Positions 23,045 to 30,952 of a DNA stretch of 30,997 nt are shown one piece after another. Position 1 is the stretch's first letter, and the number at the start of each line of letters is the position of its first letter. Under the pieces are notes generated by a model. That model was not told the DNA's origin, ran no database searches, and saw nothing but the letters and a program-made list of their open reading frames with translations. Both the position numbers and the translations under genes were made by a program. The stretch is from Halovenus sp. (GTDB lineage Archaea; Halobacteriota; Halobacteria; Halobacteriales; Haloarculaceae), in NCBI GenBank assembly GCA_028274925.1, contig JAQCNR010000168.1:1-30997 (forward strand). Direction: 5' to 3'.

Positions 23045-23419
23045 TTATTCGACCGCAACGGCCAACACGTCCCGAATTTCGAGCGTCGTCTCGAACTCTT
23101 CTTTTCGGTCCATTCGCCGGCCGTCGCGCTTGAACTGCGCAGCATGAGTCCGAGCAATGGCGTCGATTTCTCGTCTGGTCAAGCCAATTTCGTCGCCAAG
23201 TTCGTGCCAGTAGCCATCCTCCGCGAGTACGAATACGCCCTCTCCAGCGGCGTCAATCTGTTCGAAGCGCTGTTCGTACTCATCGGTGTGCTCAGTCAGT
23301 GCAGCCTGGGCTTCAGCGAGCAGGTCCGAGAGTCGAGCGAGCGACACACTCGCTTTGGCACCAGCCAGCAAAACGACTTGACTCTCGATTGGATGGCTCG
23401 ACTCCTCGGACATCCTCAC
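23045..23419 (-). CDS. Small helical haloarchaeal protein, unknown function
   Basis: 124 residues from the ATG at 23419 (a second ATG two codons on gives MSEESSHP). Mostly helical: an N-terminal VVLLAGAKASVSLARLSDLLAEAQ, a middle that contains YEQRFEQIDA, EGVFVLAEDGYWHELGDEIGL, and a C-terminal TRREIDAIARTHAAQFKR with a basic, HTH-like character. It overlaps the stop of the upstream 87-residue gene by 4 bases and is probably its co-translated partner. I recall similar haloarchaeal proteins of unknown function but cannot name a family with certainty. Confidence 0.75.
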   Translation of the reverse strand: MRMSEESSHPIESQVVLLAGAKASVSLARLSDLLAEAQAALTEHTDEYEQRFEQIDAAGEGVFVLAEDGYWHELGDEIGLTRREIDAIARTHAAQFKRDGRRMDRKEEFETTLEIRDVLAVAVE

Positions 23420-23679
23420 CCACCGGCGCGGATTGCCTTCTGTGAGAACTTCTCGATAACGGGGTCGAGCGTCGCGACGCTTTTGCCCTCGAACTCGACG
23501 GTAACTTCGGTGAGCCGTATCGACGGACCAACTTCGACTTTCTCCGAAGACAGCGTTGCACTCCAGTCCTCGCCCTCGACACGCTGCTCGTCGACCTGTT
23601 CGCCACCGACGTTTTCGAGATAGCCGAGCGCAGCACGGACGGAGATGCCGCGGTACGAGCGACTTCGCTCGACGGTCAT
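23416..23679 (-). CDS. 87-aa protein ending in Gly-Gly, unknown function
   Basis: The start is the ATG at 23679 (MTVERSRSYRG); the open frame continues further upstream only as Arg/Thr-rich noise. The protein is small, compact and alpha/beta (ISVRAALGYLENVGGEQV, SATLSSEKVEVG, RLTEVTVEFEGKSVATLDPVIEKFSQKAIRAGG at the C terminus). It ends RAGG, like ubiquitin-like modifiers, but I cannot see a clear beta-grasp pattern. It sits 22 bases after the previous gene and overlaps the next by 4 bases, in a three-gene operon. The neighbourhood of MoaD-like proteins makes the tail worth noting. Confidence 0.72.
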   Translation of the reverse strand: MTVERSRSYRGISVRAALGYLENVGGEQVDEQRVEGEDWSATLSSEKVEVGPSIRLTEVTVEFEGKSVATLDPVIEKFSQKAIRAGG

Positions 23680-23701
23680 CAACTTGCCTCGCCCCGTCGC
23701 A

Positions 23702-24097
23702 TCAGGATCCACCACCCGGTCGGATGCCGTCCTGGAAGATGCGTGCATGTCGTTCGCGGTCGATGCGCTCGGCCAGGTCGTCGTGCTCGTAGATTTGCTG
23801 GACGACCGACGCGTGGAGGTCCCGCCACGCCATCGCGTAAATCGGTGACTGACCCCAGGCGCGGAGTTCGACGACGTATTCGTCGTACTCCTCCCAGCGC
23901 GTCTCGAAGTGCTGGATATGGTTGAGGGCAGCACCCACTGCCTCGTCGTCGTCCTCGACGGTGAGCGCTGCATTGAGTTCGCGCTCCCAGCCCTGAATTG
24001 CACGGCCCATGTCCTGCTTCGTGTCCTCGCCATCCGGCGGGAGCGACTCGATTATCCCTTCCGGTATGTACAGTTCGATTTCGTCCACACCCATCAT
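23702..24097 (-). CDS. Haloarchaeal protein of unknown function
   Basis: 131 residues from the ATG at 24097, with a second ATG directly after it (24094). The upstream extension of the frame is Arg-rich and crosses the divergent gene, so it was excluded. The sequence is largely helical: IELYIPEGIIESL, MGRAIQGWERELNAAL, AALNHIQHFETRWEEYDEYVVELR, WRDLHASVVQQIYEHDDLAERI. No signal, membrane segment or metal motif is seen. An AT-rich CTTTATTGG lies 18-24 bases upstream. First gene of a three-gene minus-strand operon, divergent from the Cys-Cys MoaD-like gene. Confidence 0.75.
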   Translation of the reverse strand: MMGVDEIELYIPEGIIESLPPDGEDTKQDMGRAIQGWERELNAALTVEDDDEAVGAALNHIQHFETRWEEYDEYVVELRAWGQSPIYAMAWRDLHASVVQQIYEHDDLAERIDRERHARIFQDGIRPGGGS

Positions 24098-24187
24098 TGG
24101 GCTGGCCCACCAATAAAGCTGTACGCGTCGGGCCGACCGAACCAGTTCGGGTAAATGTTCTCGGAGGCTGGCAGCCAAGTTACAGGT

Positions 24188-24595
24188 ATGCAAACAAAAG
24201 CCGAACGACAGGCCGAGGGGGACCGGTCCGCGGAGACGACGGTGACGGTTCGCTGTACCGGCCACGTGCGAACGCATATCGGTGTCGGCAGGTTAAAATA
24301 TACCTTCGAAGGAGATACGTTGCGAGAGTTTCTCGCGGCATTCTTCGAGGACCACGACGTGAAGGAGATGCTCATCGCGGAGACAGAGCAAGAAGCGATG
24401 ACAGACGGCTGGGCACCCGAGTTTGGCGAACTGCCCGGGGAAAACTACGCCAAAAATCCCGAGGGTGAGCAGAGTCGTCGATTTGCCCGTGTCCTCGTCA
24501 ACGGAATCTTCAACGAGCACATCGACGGCCTCGACACACGACTCGGTGACGAGGACCGCGTGACGCTCATCTACCCGTTCATCTACTGCTGTTGA
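24188..24595 (+). CDS. MoaD-like beta-grasp protein ending in Cys-Cys
   Basis: 135 residues from the ATG at 24188. The chain follows the MoaD/ThiS pattern: a first strand TVTVRCTGHVRTHIG, YTFEGDTLREFLAAFFEDHDV (strand, then helix), a middle insertion of about 35 residues (WAPEFGELPGENYAKNPEG), then RVLVNGIFNEHIDGLDTRLGDEDRVTLIYPFIYCC. The last part matches the usual VNG...L.DGD.V.I.PP.AGG of MoaD, but the expected Gly-Gly end is replaced by Cys-Cys. It could not be adenylated and thiolated in the normal MoaD manner. A role as a sulphur or metal carrier for the nearby oxidoreductase or pterin cofactor is an inference. I recall haloarchaeal relatives with the same ending, unverified. Confidence 0.78.
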   Translation: MQTKAERQAEGDRSAETTVTVRCTGHVRTHIGVGRLKYTFEGDTLREFLAAFFEDHDVKEMLIAETEQEAMTDGWAPEFGELPGENYAKNPEGEQSRRFARVLVNGIFNEHIDGLDTRLGDEDRVTLIYPFIYCC

Positions 24596-24599
24596 ATGG

Positions 24600-24875
24600 C
24601 TATCCGCCAGCAACTGGCGGGAAGACGCTAATGGTGTCGCCGGCCGACAGCGGTGTCTCAGTACCCTCGATGTAGTCGACCTCACGACCGTTTTTCATGA
24701 TACTCAGGAATTCGCGAATCTCACCCTCCTCGTTGAAAATATCCACATCTGGGTACTCCGCCTCCACCGCATGCAGGACAGTCCCCACCGTTGCGCCCTC
24801 GTCGGTCTCCCAGTCGAGTTCTTTCTGGCCCACCGCCTCTCGGAAGTTGGCAAAAAATCGCAGTTCGATGTTCAT
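24600..24875 (-). CDS. samp3: Ubiquitin-like modifier / MoaD family protein (SAMP3-like)
   Basis: 91 residues, a complete MoaD/SAMP beta-grasp protein: IELRFFANFREAVGQKELDW, DEGATVGTVLHAVEAEYP, SIMKNGREVDYIEG, and the C-terminal GDTISVFPPVAGG. The Gly-Gly end is needed for activation by the E1-like UbaA. In Haloferax, SAMP3 has this style of sequence and serves as a protein modifier, while MoaD-type relatives give sulphur to molybdopterin synthase; one protein may do both. It lies beside two moeA genes, which supports a cofactor role. It has its own leaderless-type promoter 40 bases after moeA2. Confidence 0.85.
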   Translation of the reverse strand: MNIELRFFANFREAVGQKELDWETDEGATVGTVLHAVEAEYPDVDIFNEEGEIREFLSIMKNGREVDYIEGTETPLSAGDTISVFPPVAGG

Positions 24876-24898
24876 GACTACTCAATGGAGTTGAACGT

Positions 24899-24907
24899 GC
24901 ATAAAAC
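24899..24907 (-). promoter_or_regulatory. TATA element for samp3
   Basis: The minus strand reads GTTTTATGC, centred 28 bases before the samp3 ATG, in the 39-base gap after moeA2. This predicts a leaderless samp3 mRNA separate from the moeA transcript. Confidence 0.5.
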
Positions 24908-24914
24908 ACTCCCG

Positions 24915-26795
24915 TCAGTCCGACAGCGTCACACCAGCGAGGTCCGTCGCTGAGTCGTCTTCGCTCAACAGCGCTTCGAGTGCGGCGACTCCCGGTTTCT
25001 CGACCCGGTCCGGTGCAGCGAGCACCCCGACAGACTGGGTGCCGAGGCTGACAAATCCCATGTCGAGACGGTCGGCCGTCGCGCGCAGTCCGAGGCCGGC
25101 GTCAGCCTTCCCAGCGAGGACGCGTCGCGGCGGGCTTTCGTACGCCTGCGCTGTCAGCGTGTAGCCGTTGATTGCGTCGGTCAGTGCTGACTGGTCTGTG
25201 CCGCGCTGCTGGGCCAGGTCCTCGATTGCAGCGTCGAACGATGCGCGCAGTCCAGACTGGCGACCACGGTTGACCAGCCGCAGGCTGTCATCGACCACGT
25301 CAGCAATACTGGTGATATCCTCGGGGTTGCCGGCGGGGACGAGCAGTCCCCACTCCCGGGACCAGCCACCGAGTTCGACTGCCGCAACCTCGCGCTCGGT
25401 TGGGCCAGCAGCGACGGCAACATCCGGAATCCCATTCCGAAGGCGGCGCAGTCCCTCGCGGCTTCCCAGCGGGAGATACCGCGGCGCGTCGAGTTTGTCG
25501 AGGAGGCGCGAAAGCAGCGGGTCGTCCTCGCCAATTCCGAGCAGTCCCGGCGGCCGAACGTCGGCCGAGAACAGCGTCACCGTGACCTCCTGTCCGGTAT
25601 CGAGCTGTTCGGTTTCAGGGGCGAGTTCGACGATACCATCGGCGTCGACGAGACTCGTCGTTGCGCCGCTGCCCTTGTCGACAGGGTAGACGAGTAGATT
25701 CCCGTCGCCGTCCTCGACGAGTCCAACCGGCATCAGCCGAGTCCGGCCCTCCTTGTAGCGTTCAGTGACCGCCATCTCGCCGGAGATCTGTTCGCGTTTG
25801 CGGGGTGGCTTGCCCGCAGCGTCGCGAATCTTCGGCGCGACGAAGTGTCGGAAGATGGTCAGCGCTGAGACCGGGAAGCCCGGTAATCCGATGTACGGCG
25901 TCGCCTCGAAGCGGCCGACCAGCATCGGTTTTCCGGGCTTGACCGCGACGCCGTGGCGCAGCAGTTCGCCGTGGTCGTCGATCAACTGGTAGATGTGGTC
26001 GGCCGCGCCAGCGCTGGTCGACCCGGAGGTGAGCACGAGGTCAGAGTCAGTCGCTGCGTCAGTCAGCACGCGTTTCATCGCCTCGAAATCGTCGCCGACG
26101 ATTGGGTACACCTCGGGGTCACCACCCGCCTCCGCGACACTGGCTGCGATGGTGTGGCTGTTCACGTCGTAAATCTGGCCGGCGTCGCTGTCGAGAGTCT
26201 CACCCGGCGCAACGAGTTCGTCGCCAGTCGAGAGGATGCCGACGGTCGGTTCTGCGCGGACTGGGACGGAATCGAGGCCGAGCGCCGAGAGCAGCCCAAT
26301 TTCTCGGGACGTCAGTTCGGTGTCGGGACCTAGGGTGCGCTGGCCTGCAGCCACGTCTGCACCCGCGACCATGATACTATCTCCGGGTGCGACGGAGGTC
26401 CGAACGGTGACGGTGTTGTTCTCGCGAGACGTGCGCTCGACCATCACGACAGCGTCGGCTCCTGGGGGAACGACGCCGCCGGTCGCTATTTCAACGACTG
26501 TTCCAGATTCCACGCTCACATCAGGTCGCTCACCGGCGTCGACGCGGCCGACCTGTTCGAGTTCGACCGGGTCGCCCTCGCTCGCGCCGAAGGTATCCTT
26601 CGCACGGACTGCGTAGCCGTCGACGTTCGAGCGGTCGAATCCCGGGACGTCGAGGTCAGCGTCGATTCGCTCGGCCAGAACTCGTCCACGGGCCTCAGTC
26701 AGGGGAACATCCTCGGTTCCGCCGCCGATATCGAGGTCGCTGATGAGTTCGGCGACAGTTTCGGGTTCGGCAAGGTCGCGGAACTCCTTTCTCAT
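24915..26795 (-). CDS. moeA: MoeA-family protein fused to a periplasmic-binding-like domain
   Basis: 626 residues from the ATG at 26795, overlapping the upstream moeA stop by 4 bases. Residues 1-400 are MoeA: FDRSNVDGYAVRAKD, PPGADAVVMVE, VGILSTGDELV, LTSGSTSAGAADH, and LPGFPVSALTIF. MoeA inserts molybdate or tungstate into adenylated pterin. Residues about 425-610 form a PBP-like domain (RYLPLGSREGLRRLRNGIPDVAV, GLLVPAGNPEDI, LVNRGRQSGLRASFD, GKADAGLGLRATAD), as found in cytoplasmic oxyanion-sensing proteins. The motif usually TSGGVSVGD is altered to GSTSAGAAD. Possible role: metal-specific or substrate-sensing insertase paired with the upstream MoeA. Confidence 0.9.
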   Translation of the reverse strand: MRKEFRDLAEPETVAELISDLDIGGGTEDVPLTEARGRVLAERIDADLDVPGFDRSNVDGYAVRAKDTFGASEGDPVELEQVGRVDAGERPDVSVESGTVVEIATGGVVPPGADAVVMVERTSRENNTVTVRTSVAPGDSIMVAGADVAAGQRTLGPDTELTSREIGLLSALGLDSVPVRAEPTVGILSTGDELVAPGETLDSDAGQIYDVNSHTIAASVAEAGGDPEVYPIVGDDFEAMKRVLTDAATDSDLVLTSGSTSAGAADHIYQLIDDHGELLRHGVAVKPGKPMLVGRFEATPYIGLPGFPVSALTIFRHFVAPKIRDAAGKPPRKREQISGEMAVTERYKEGRTRLMPVGLVEDGDGNLLVYPVDKGSGATTSLVDADGIVELAPETEQLDTGQEVTVTLFSADVRPPGLLGIGEDDPLLSRLLDKLDAPRYLPLGSREGLRRLRNGIPDVAVAAGPTEREVAAVELGGWSREWGLLVPAGNPEDITSIADVVDDSLRLVNRGRQSGLRASFDAAIEDLAQQRGTDQSALTDAINGYTLTAQAYESPPRRVLAGKADAGLGLRATADRLDMGFVSLGTQSVGVLAAPDRVEKPGVAALEALLSEDDSATDLAGVTLSD

Positions 26796-28006
26796 GGTGA
26801 CCACTCCCAGTACTCGACTGGAACCGTCTCTCCCGCGGCGAGGCCTTCGCGCTCCTCTGGCACGACGACCCATCCGTCCGAGAGCGCGACACTGGAGAGC
26901 ACTCCTGCGCCACTTGCCCGAACCGTCGTTGCAGTCGGGCCCTCCTCCGTATCCTCGACCTGGACGCGCGCAAAGGTTCGGATTCCGGGTTCGCTGTACA
27001 CCTTCTCCGCGAGTTCCGCCTCGACGGTCGGTGGCTGCTCGACAGCCATTCCGCCAGCGCGTTTGATTGCTGGCCGAAGGAACTGGACGGCGTTCACGAG
27101 ACAGGAAACCGGGTAGCCCGGCAGCATGAGCACGGGCGTCTCCTCGACTGTGCCGAAAGCGAACGGGTGGCCGGGCTTGAGCCCGACGCCGTGGACGTGA
27201 ATCTCGCCCAGGTCCGAGACCACCTCGGGCAAGAGGTCGCGTTTGCCGACAGAGGAGCCACCAGTCGTGGCGATAATGTCGTGGTCCGTATGGCTGGTGA
27301 TGGCGGTTTTTAGTTTCTCCATATCGTCAGTCACGATGTCGTGATAGGTCGTCTCGGCCCCCCACGATGCTGCCAGTTCTGAGACTGTCAGCCCGTTCGT
27401 TTCGATTATCTCACCGGGTTCCGGGTCGGACTGGACGAGTTCTTCGCCCGTCGGGATGACGGCCACCCGCGGTCGCTCGAAGACAGCGACCGAATCGTTG
27501 CCAACGGATTTGAGCAAGCCGACATCGGAGGGTCGCAGTCGGTGGCCGGGTTCGTAGAGCTCTTCGCCCGCCTCGACATCTTCGCCGATTGGCCCAACAT
27601 TCTCTCCTTTTCCCACGCCGTCGAGCAGTTCAACCTCGTCGCCGACCTCCTCGACGTCTTCGATCATTACGACAGCGTCTGCTCCCGCTGGGAGTTTACT
27701 GCCGGTGTGGACCGCGCTGGCTTCTCGGGGGTTGACTTCCCCTTCAGTTGCCCGGAGAATCTGGGGCGAGCGGTCGCTGGCGCCGAAGGTATCCTCGGCA
27801 CGGACCGCGTAGCCGTCCATCGCCGCTCGCGGGTAGTGTGGGACGTTGCGCTGTGCTGTGAGTCGTTCCCCGACTGCGCGGCCGACAGCATCGCCCAGCG
27901 ACACCGTCTCCACGCGGTCGTGTGCGGAGACGTGCTCGCGGAGGCGCTGGCGGGCGTCGGGAAACGACGACCGTTCGGTGAACTGGTTGTGTGAGTGCTC
28001 GGACAT
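26792..28006 (-). CDS. moeA: Molybdopterin molybdenumtransferase MoeA
   Basis: 404 residues, the standard MoeA length. Domains I-IV are recognisable: LGDAVGRAVGERLTAQRNVPHYPRAAMDGYAVRAED (key part AAMDGYAVR), LPAGADAVVMIEDVE, RVAVIPTGEELV, TTGGSSVGKRDLLPEV, LKPGHPFAFG, LPGYPVSCLVN, and a C-terminal beta barrel ending YWEWSP. Active-site acidic residues in MDGYA and SSVGKRD are kept, so it looks functional. It adds molybdate or tungstate to MPT-AMP. Coupled to the second moeA by an ATGA overlap; archaea often carry paired MoeA paralogues thought to divide Mo and W duties. Confidence 0.95.
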   Translation of the reverse strand: MSEHSHNQFTERSSFPDARQRLREHVSAHDRVETVSLGDAVGRAVGERLTAQRNVPHYPRAAMDGYAVRAEDTFGASDRSPQILRATEGEVNPREASAVHTGSKLPAGADAVVMIEDVEEVGDEVELLDGVGKGENVGPIGEDVEAGEELYEPGHRLRPSDVGLLKSVGNDSVAVFERPRVAVIPTGEELVQSDPEPGEIIETNGLTVSELAASWGAETTYHDIVTDDMEKLKTAITSHTDHDIIATTGGSSVGKRDLLPEVVSDLGEIHVHGVGLKPGHPFAFGTVEETPVLMLPGYPVSCLVNAVQFLRPAIKRAGGMAVEQPPTVEAELAEKVYSEPGIRTFARVQVEDTEEGPTATTVRASGAGVLSSVALSDGWVVVPEEREGLAAGETVPVEYWEWSP

Positions 28007-28105
28007 AATATGCGGGTCGCTGTTCAGTCACAATGAGGAGCCCGAACGGCAAAAACACCCACGTCAAAAGAGAGCGGACGGGGAGTCTCCCAGGGCCGCT
28101 GGGAG

Positions 28106-28687
28106 TTACTCGTCTTCTTCTTCGACAACTTCGGGGTCGCGCATCGCAGTCTGGAGGCTGTCGATGCCGTTGACCCACTCGGCGACTAGGCCAAATTCGA
28201 GTTCGTCAGCCATCCCGATATCCATATCGTCGCCCGCGATGACGAGCGTTCCTGCCTGGACGCAGTAGCCAAGTGCCGCGTCGAGTTCCTCCTGCTGTTC
28301 GGCGTCGGCAGCGGCCTCGATATACTCCTCGATGGTGCCCTCCTCGGCTGGGCCGCCAACGACGTACTCATGGGCCGCGTGGAAGACACACATCAACGAG
28401 GTCTGGACGCCGTCGATTAGCATTGCTTTCTCTTCGTCGTCGAATTCGACTTCCGAGAGGACGACCTGTTGGATGTCATCGAGTTCGGAGGTTGCGGCCT
28501 CCTCGTCGAGCACATCGTCGTCGTAGTCAGTGATGATTTTGGCGACAGCAATCGCCGTGTCGTCCTGAAGATTCAACAGCAGGCGTGCAGAGTCTTCGTC
28601 TTCGGGGTCGATCTCTTCCTCTCGCAACCGCCCAATCCAGTTTTGCCACCGTTCAGCAGTGTAATACTCCCGCGGCTCGTTGCTCAT
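28106..28687 (-). CDS. DUF2150 family protein
   Basis: 193 residues, very acidic and helical: REYYTAERWQNWIGRLREEEID at the N terminus (core YYTAERWQNWIGRL), LLNLQDDTAIAVAKIITDYD, VQTSLMCVFHAAHEYVVGG, ALGYCVQAGTLVIAGDDMDIG and WVNGIDSLQTAM. This matches DUF2150, found in haloarchaea and some other archaea, without assigned function. There is no membrane segment. It is in the same direction as the moeA genes, 99 bases before them, with no clear promoter of its own between 28688 and 28747. Confidence 0.85.
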   Translation of the reverse strand: MSNEPREYYTAERWQNWIGRLREEEIDPEDEDSARLLLNLQDDTAIAVAKIITDYDDDVLDEEAATSELDDIQQVVLSEVEFDDEEKAMLIDGVQTSLMCVFHAAHEYVVGGPAEEGTIEEYIEAAADAEQQEELDAALGYCVQAGTLVIAGDDMDIGMADELEFGLVAEWVNGIDSLQTAMRDPEVVEEEDE

Positions 28688-28747
28688 ACGCTACGGTACG
28701 TCCCACTTGGGTTAGTACTTTCGACCCGGGTGTTCGACAGGTCTGGC

Positions 28748-29785
28748 TCAGTCATCGAAAAACCCCTCGACGGCGTCCAGTTCGAGGACGAAGTTGGGGT
28801 CGAAGGCAGCCGCCGGTGTGTGATAGCCAGTTGGCACGTCGTTCGCCTCGAAGCGCTCGATGGCCGTCGTCGCTGCATCGACGGTGAGCGTGTACGGTTC
28901 GGGTGTTTCCAGCCGCGAGACGACTGTTTGGTCGTCAGTACTCGCCTCGCCCCAGAGATACGCACGGTCTGTCTCGCGCTGCTGTGCCGTTGGCCCGTCG
29001 AAGACACGACGAGCAAGCGCCTGCAGCCCAGCCTTGATTGGTCCGACGCCGAGCAGCCCGGTAATCGGAGCGGCCAGGCGCAGTGCCTGTCCGACGCGCT
29101 CGGGCATCGGGGTGTACACTTCGATGTTCTCGATGCCAGTCGTGTAGTAGGCCGTCGAGACGTCACCCCACGGGACGGTAACGGCGTGCCGTGAGCCGCG
29201 GCCGAAGTCAATCGTCCGCGAATTCGCCGCGATGGGCACGCTCTCGATGCGGCCATTGCGTCGAACTTTTCCACCACCACTGGCGTGTTCGATAGCCGAC
29301 GCGACTGTACCGCCGGAGACTGCACCCAGCGCGTCGAATCCGAGGTTGAGTTCGGTTGCCTCCGGGAGTCGGTCGTGGAGGTGACCCGCCAGACAATCTG
29401 TCGGAACGACATCGAAGCCAACCCCCGGCAGGAGACAGATACCTGCTTTCTCGGCCTCGCGGTCGCGCTCGGCCAGTTCCTCGAACACGGAGAATTCGCC
29501 GGTGATATCGAGATAGTGCGTCCCCGTGTCGAGACACGCCTCGACGAGCGGTTCGTAGGTGTCGACAAACGGGCCAGCACAGTTGAGGAGAATATCCACG
29601 TCGTCAAGATACGTACTGGCTTCGTCGGCGTCGAAGACGCGGGCGTCAGTGTTGAGCACCGTCGCCAGCCCGCGTGTTTTCGTTCCGTTGCGGCCAGCGA
29701 GAATCACGTTTTGCCCGCGGTCAAGCGCTTCCTCGGCGATTAGTTCGCCAGTGTAGCCATATGCACCGTAGATGAGCGTCGTCAT
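28748..29785 (-). CDS. Saccharopine-dehydrogenase-like NAD(P)-binding oxidoreductase
   Basis: 345 residues from the ATG at 29785. The N terminus is a Rossmann fold (TLIYGAYGYTGELIAEEAL, GxxGxxG type, then VILAGRNGTKTRGLA), followed by LLNCAGPFVDTYEPLVEACLDTGTHYLDITGE (core NCAGPFV, HYLDITGE) and LLPGVGFDVVPTDCLA. This is the saccharopine-dehydrogenase-like family also called trans-acting enoyl reductase-like, which includes proteins of unknown substrate and lipid-modifying relatives. True lysine-pathway function is unlikely. It is transcribed alone with a TATA-like element at the leaderless distance. Confidence 0.88.
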   Translation of the reverse strand: MTTLIYGAYGYTGELIAEEALDRGQNVILAGRNGTKTRGLATVLNTDARVFDADEASTYLDDVDILLNCAGPFVDTYEPLVEACLDTGTHYLDITGEFSVFEELAERDREAEKAGICLLPGVGFDVVPTDCLAGHLHDRLPEATELNLGFDALGAVSGGTVASAIEHASGGGKVRRNGRIESVPIAANSRTIDFGRGSRHAVTVPWGDVSTAYYTTGIENIEVYTPMPERVGQALRLAAPITGLLGVGPIKAGLQALARRVFDGPTAQQRETDRAYLWGEASTDDQTVVSRLETPEPYTLTVDAATTAIERFEANDVPTGYHTPAAAFDPNFVLELDAVEGFFDD

Positions 29786-29807
29786 GGCACTCGGTTTGGC
29801 CGACTGG

Positions 29808-29817
29808 GGTAAAAAGC
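29808..29817 (-). promoter_or_regulatory. TATA element for the saccharopine-dehydrogenase-like gene
   Basis: The minus strand reads GCTTTTTACC centred about 28 bases before the ATG at 29785, supporting that start and a leaderless message. Confidence 0.45.
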
Positions 29818-29859
29818 CCGCTACATTCGACGCGCAGAATCCACAGAACGCATCCGTCC

Positions 29860-30333
29860 TCACTCCGCGAGGTCGGCGACGGTTGCGTCCGTGTTCTCGA
29901 CCAGTTGGTCTGGACTGACCGGAAAGACCGTCTCTGGCGAGCCAGCGGCAGCCCAGACAGTATCGAACTCCGTCAGGTCTGCGTCGAGATAGACCGGGAC
30001 AGTCGTGTCGTGACCGAAGGGTGGGACGCCACCAACCTCGTACCCGAGCGTCTCCTGAATTTCGTCTGGGTCAGCCATCCGGGCCGTGTGGACACCACGA
30101 AGCGTCGCCAGCGTGCGTGTATCCACAGTATTCGCACCAGAAGTGATTACGACAAGAAGTTCGTCGGCGACCAGCACTATCGAACTGGCAATCTGTGCTT
30201 CGTCACAGCCCAGCGCCCCCGCGGCGTCGCCTGCCGTCTCCGTGCCATCTGGGAATCGCTGTGGGTCGAGGTCAAGCCCGTACTGCTCACGGGCGCGGGT
30301 GAGAAATCGCTGGTGTGGGTCAGTCTCGTCCAT
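29860..30333 (-). CDS. YbaK/EbsC-type aminoacyl-tRNA deacylase
   Basis: 157 residues from the ATG at 30333. Family features: CDEAQIASSIVLVADELLVVITSGANTVD (core IASSIVL), GYEVGGVPPFGHD, and PVYLDADLTEFDTVWAAAGSPETVF, the typical YbaK order with the conserved GGVPPFGH loop and AG.. stretch. Family members hydrolyse mischarged tRNA (Cys- or Ala-tRNAPro) in trans. Specificity cannot be told from the sequence. It follows the HalX regulator by 37 bases on the same strand and may be read from that transcript. Confidence 0.9.
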   Translation of the reverse strand: MDETDPHQRFLTRAREQYGLDLDPQRFPDGTETAGDAAGALGCDEAQIASSIVLVADELLVVITSGANTVDTRTLATLRGVHTARMADPDEIQETLGYEVGGVPPFGHDTTVPVYLDADLTEFDTVWAAAGSPETVFPVSPDQLVENTDATVADLAE

Positions 30334-30370
30334 AGCACCTCTACGGCAGAGGCCCACTTACTACCGGGGG

Positions 30371-30928
30371 TCAGAGAAAGAGGTCGATCTGGTCGATGTC
30401 GAGCGTGTCTTCCATCTGTTCGAGTTCGGATTCGAGCTCTTCAATCTGAGTCGAGAGCTGCTGATACTGCTCGCTATCGTGGAGTTCGTCGTTCGAGAGT
30501 TCGACTTCGAGGACGTTCCGTTTGAGTTTCAGCGAACTGAGCTGTTGCGTCTGCTCGTTGTATTCGGAGACGGTCAGCGCACGCTCAACCACAGTCAGAA
30601 TTTCGTCCTTGTCGACCGGTTTGACGACGTAATCGTCGATGTCCATTTCCGCGATGTCGAAATCCGGGTCGACGGCAGTCAACATGACGATACGGCAATC
30701 TAGTCCACGCTTGCGAATCTGTTCGAGGACATCGTCGCCGGTCATCCCCGGCATCCGGCGGTCGAGCAACACGACGTCAGTGTCCTCGTCGACGGTCTGA
30801 ATGGCCTGTTCACCGCTGAGAGCGAGTTCTGTGTCGTATTCGGTGCCGAGACGGAGGTCGTAGGTGTTAGCGACGCGCTCCTCGTCGTCAACAATCAACA
30901 CCGTGGGTTTGTCCGTCCCGGCGGTCAC
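30371..30928 (-). CDS. HalX-type response regulator
   Basis: 185 residues from a GTG start. A receiver domain (8-125) has the acidic pair DD (VLIVDDEE), phospho-acceptor Asp56 in VVLLDRRMPG, Thr84 in MLTAVD and Lys103 in VVKPVD. The C-terminal HalX domain (about 115-180) has SLKLKRNVLEVELSNDEL followed by a coiled-coil-like ELESELEQMEDTLD. HalX proteins are haloarchaeal two-component outputs without a known DNA-binding domain. No histidine kinase is in the window. The GTG start is backed by a TATA element 28 bases upstream. Confidence 0.93.
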   Translation of the reverse strand: MTAGTDKPTVLIVDDEERVANTYDLRLGTEYDTELALSGEQAIQTVDEDTDVVLLDRRMPGMTGDDVLEQIRKRGLDCRIVMLTAVDPDFDIAEMDIDDYVVKPVDKDEILTVVERALTVSEYNEQTQQLSSLKLKRNVLEVELSNDELHDSEQYQQLSTQIEELESELEQMEDTLDIDQIDLFL

Positions 30929-30952
30929 ACCTCTACATCTGGCTTGGACCAG

